Shown here in pieces: positions 62,033 to 64,000 of a stretch of DNA of 64,000 nucleotides. The stretch is from assembly GCF_024623785.1 (NCBI RefSeq), contig NZ_JANKBZ010000020.1, positions 124,001-188,000 of the forward strand, in the 5' to 3' direction. The DNA is from Archangium lipolyticum. Lineage in GTDB: Bacteria > Myxococcota > Myxococcia > Myxococcales > Myxococcaceae. The notes beneath the pieces were generated by a model. The model worked only from the letters and a program-made list of their open reading frames with translations, had not been told where the DNA came from and did not search any database. How positions within the stretch are numbered: position 1 is the first letter of the stretch; each line of letters opens with the position of its first letter. The translations under genes were made by a program, and so were the position numbers.

Positions 62033-62980
62033 TCAGACGTAGGTGAGCCACTCGGTGTAGCGCGGCTCCTGGCCCCGGACGGCGCGGAAGTAGGTCTCCT
62101 GCACATACTGGGTGATGGGGCCGGGCTTTCCGGTACCCACCATCCGGTTGTCCACCTCGCGCACCGGGGTGATCTCCGCCGCGGTGCCGGTGAAGAAGAC
62201 CTCGTTGCAGATGTAGAGGGCGTCACGGGTGACGGTGACCTCCTCCACCTCGCGGCCGGAGTCGCGGAGGATCCGGAGCACCGAGTCGCGGGTGATGCCG
62301 TCGAGGATGGGCGAGGAGAGGGGAGGGGTCTTGATGATGCCCTTCTTGTTGACGAGGAAGATGTTCTCCCCGGAGGCCTCGGCGACGAAGCCGCTGATGT
62401 CCAGGAGGATGGCCTCGTCATAGCCGGCGAGCACGGCCTCGCGCTTGGCGAGGATGGAGTTGACGTACTGGCCGGAGATCTTCCCGCGAACCATGTTCAC
62501 GTTCACGTGCAGCCGGGTGAAGGAGCTCACCTTGGCGCGGATGCCCTCGCGGATGCCCTTGTCCCCGAGGTACGCACCCCAGTCCCAGGCGGTGATGGCC
62601 ACGCGCGTGGGGTTGATGGCGCCCAGGCCCATGGCGCCGTCGCCCATGAAGGCGATGGGGCGCAGGTAGGCCCCGTTGGCGAAGAGATCCTTCTGCTTGC
62701 GCAGCAGCTCCAGGCACGCCTCGCTCAGCTGCTCCGGGGTGAAGGGCAGCTTCATCATGCAGATGTGCGCCGAGTCGAACAGGCGATCGATGTGTTCGCG
62801 AAGGCGGAACACCGCGAGCCGTCCATCGTAGGTGCGGTAGGCCCGGATGCCCTCGAAGACCCCCAGCCCGTAGTGCAGGGCGTGGGTCATCACGTGCACC
62901 TGGCCTTCGTCCCATTTGATCAGCTTTCCATCGAGCCAGATCTGGTCGGAGCGCAGGACGTTGGCGGAGGTCGAGCTCAT
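62033..62980 (-). CDS. ilvE: Branched-chain amino acid aminotransferase
   Basis: The 315-residue fold-type IV PLP enzyme carries out the last step of Val, Leu and Ile synthesis and the first step of their breakdown. Signatures are HYGLGVFEGIRAY, YLRPIAFMGDGAMGLG, SILAKREAVLAGYDEAILLD (PLP Lys in the start of this segment) and EASGENIFLV, TPVREVDNR near the end. AGAGGA precedes the ATG. In myxobacteria this enzyme also feeds iso-branched fatty acid synthesis, which is general knowledge rather than something seen here. Confidence 0.93.
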   Translation of the reverse strand: MSSTSANVLRSDQIWLDGKLIKWDEGQVHVMTHALHYGLGVFEGIRAYRTYDGRLAVFRLREHIDRLFDSAHICMMKLPFTPEQLSEACLELLRKQKDLFANGAYLRPIAFMGDGAMGLGAINPTRVAITAWDWGAYLGDKGIREGIRAKVSSFTRLHVNVNMVRGKISGQYVNSILAKREAVLAGYDEAILLDISGFVAEASGENIFLVNKKGIIKTPPLSSPILDGITRDSVLRILRDSGREVEEVTVTRDALYICNEVFFTGTAAEITPVREVDNRMVGTGKPGPITQYVQETYFRAVRGQEPRYTEWLTYV

Positions 62981-63039
62981 TCGGGGTTCCTCTTCGTCGG
63001 GAAGGAGAAGACGGCCCCGAGGTTTTCTTCCAGATGGAC

Positions 63040-63053
63040 CTTTGAAGTCAAAG
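63040..63053. promoter_or_regulatory. Perfect inverted repeat CTTTGA-ag-TCAAAG upstream of ilvE
   Basis: Two 6-bp perfect arms separated by 2 bp overlap a TTGACT on the minus strand that could act as the -35 element of ilvE. No good -10 box is seen at the right distance, so a regulator site is only a possibility. It also lies just downstream of the patatin-like gene. Confidence 0.25.
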
Positions 63054-63060
63054 CATGCGG

Positions 63061-64000
63061 TCAGCCGAGGTACGGAAGTGGAGAGAGCATGCGCGTCAGG
63101 AAGGGCATGTCCGGGCCGAGCTGCTTGCGGCCGAAGTGCATGGCCTTGGTGGCGAGTTGTACGGAAGGCACCAGCTCCAGGGGAGAGAGGGTGGGGCCGA
63201 AGCGCTTCACCTGGTGGGCGTAGGGGAGGTTGGGCGCCACCGTCATGGCGGCGAGCCGTTGCAGCGGCAGCCAGAAGGGCGTGCTGAGCCGGGGCGCGAA
63301 GCCATCCAGCGCGAGGATGAAGGCGTTGCGCGTGCCGAGGTTGCCATGGTGCACCGCCTTCCAGGCCGCCTTCACCGGGAGGTTGTCCACCAGCCCTCCG
63401 TCCATCAGCCGGAAGATGCCCTTCTCCTCCATCAGCCCGTTGAGCAGGCCGTGCATGTTCGTGTCGTCGCGCAGCACGTCGTAGTGGATGACCCCGGGCA
63501 GCGCCGAGGAGAAGCCCGCCGCGTCGATCGCGTCGAAGTGGGACGTCTTCTCGTCCAGCCCCAGGTGGAGCTTCACCATGATCTCCGGCCGGGTGAAGAA
63601 CTCGGCCAGCGTGCCCATCACCGCCTGGATGCGGCGCGCCACGCCCGCGGGGCTCAGCAGGCTCACCGGGCTCGTGCCCAACAGGCGCTCGTAGTACTCG
63701 AGCGGCCTGGGCAACATGCCCCGCCGGATGCCCCCCACCGCGACGAGGATGGGCACCGGGAGATCCTTCAGCCGCAGGCCACCCGCCTGGTTCGGTCCCG
63801 CGTCGAAGTAGCGGCCCAGGCCCGCGCGCAGGAAGAGGCGCAGCGCCGCCGGCAGCCCGTAACGGTTCTCCGTGGAGATGAACCGGAAGAGCTTGCGCCA
63901 GGACAGGCTGCGGATGATGCCCACCAGATCCGACTGGTCGAAGCGCGCCATCCGCGAGCGCATCAGCATCAGGATGGCGCCCATCGAGGTGCCCGCCAGC
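63061..64000 (-). CDS. Patatin-like phospholipase, 5' end outside window
   Basis: The frame stays open to the window edge and there reads AGTSMGAIL, the GxSxG nucleophile elbow of patatin-like lipases. The partner Asp lies in RLMDGGLVDNLPV, the usual DG[GA] motif. About 310 residues are present; the N-terminal strand and oxyanion loop are beyond the edge. It probably hydrolyses phospholipids or acyl esters at or near a membrane. It lies 80 bp upstream of ilvE on the same strand. Confidence 0.85.
   Translation of the reverse strand, partial: LAGTSMGAILMLMRSRMARFDQSDLVGIIRSLSWRKLFRFISTENRYGLPAALRLFLRAGLGRYFDAGPNQAGGLRLKDLPVPILVAVGGIRRGMLPRPLEYYERLLGTSPVSLLSPAGVARRIQAVMGTLAEFFTRPEIMVKLHLGLDEKTSHFDAIDAAGFSSALPGVIHYDVLRDDTNMHGLLNGLMEEKGIFRLMDGGLVDNLPVKAAWKAVHHGNLGTRNAFILALDGFAPRLSTPFWLPLQRLAAMTVAPNLPYAHQVKRFGPTLSPLELVPSVQLATKAMHFGRKQLGPDMPFLTRMLSPLPYLG

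Noticed and set aside
1-64000. CRISPR array, prophage, integrase or insertion sequence
   Set aside because: No regularly spaced direct repeats, recombinase motifs or terminal inverted repeats with target duplications were seen. The recurring intergenic palindrome is short, gene-flanking and irregularly spaced.

Overview
The window is GC-rich, densely packed DNA that looks like a myxobacterial chromosome, most likely from the Cystobacterineae (Archangium/Cystobacter type). This rests on gene content rather than on any database comparison: modular type I polyketide synthases, very large fused Ser/Thr kinase-ATPase-GAF-histidine kinases, many secreted lipoproteins, a bacterial alpha-2-macroglobulin, and frequent GTG/TTG starts with ATGA-type gene overlaps.

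Layout. 1-7578: the 3' end of a type I PKS locus, with one full module (KS-AT*-DH-KR-ACP) and a stub (KS*-AT*). Both AT domains have lost their active-site serine, and the last PKS gene stops before any carrier or release domain. 7562-10939: a two-component set on the minus strand, regulator - sensor kinase - regulator, where the two regulators are paralogues. 11094-16110: a minus-strand operon for exported proteins (secreted unknown, PHP-type lipoprotein, beta-barrel-like protein). 16187-17326: an acyl-CoA dehydrogenase. 17391-23093: a giant hybrid kinase. 23162-26085: small genes (zinc ribbon, membrane protein, RlmE-like methyltransferase, unknown, SRAP/YedK). 26184-33796: alpha-2-macroglobulin and a CoA-transferase/hydrolase. 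33777-37887: metallophosphoesterase, metallo-beta-lactamase lipoprotein, EndoU-like secreted protein, and an AT-rich two-gene island. 38024-45229: a sugar uptake and catabolism operon (ROK regulator, ABC transporter, TIM-barrel isomerase, Gfo/Idh/MocA oxidoreductase). 45438-51056: a second giant hybrid kinase whose Ser/Thr kinase domain has lost its catalytic residues. 51043-53772: tyrS, ymdB-like phosphodiesterase and 5-formyl-THF cyclo-ligase. 53822-53976: a strongly folded candidate RNA. 54154-56035: a TPR protein and Ser/Thr kinase pair. 56535-60495: a Fic-like protein, endonuclease IV, DHH phosphoesterase and cysteine desulfurase in one operon. 60632-64000: AAA ATPase, branched-chain aminotransferase and a patatin-like lipase cut by the window edge.

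A palindromic repeat of about 36 bp (core CCCTCTCCC-tctg-GGGAGAGGG followed by GGGGTGAGGG) occurs six times in intergenic DNA and behaves like a REP-type element.

The observations most worth following are the decaying PKS with a visible junction against the regulator gene, the structured RNA divergent from the cyclo-ligase gene, the Fic protein lacking its catalytic histidine, the kinase/pseudokinase pair of giant sensors, and the EndoU-like gene beside a compositionally foreign lipoprotein pair. No CRISPR array, rRNA, tRNA, integrase or insertion sequence was seen.
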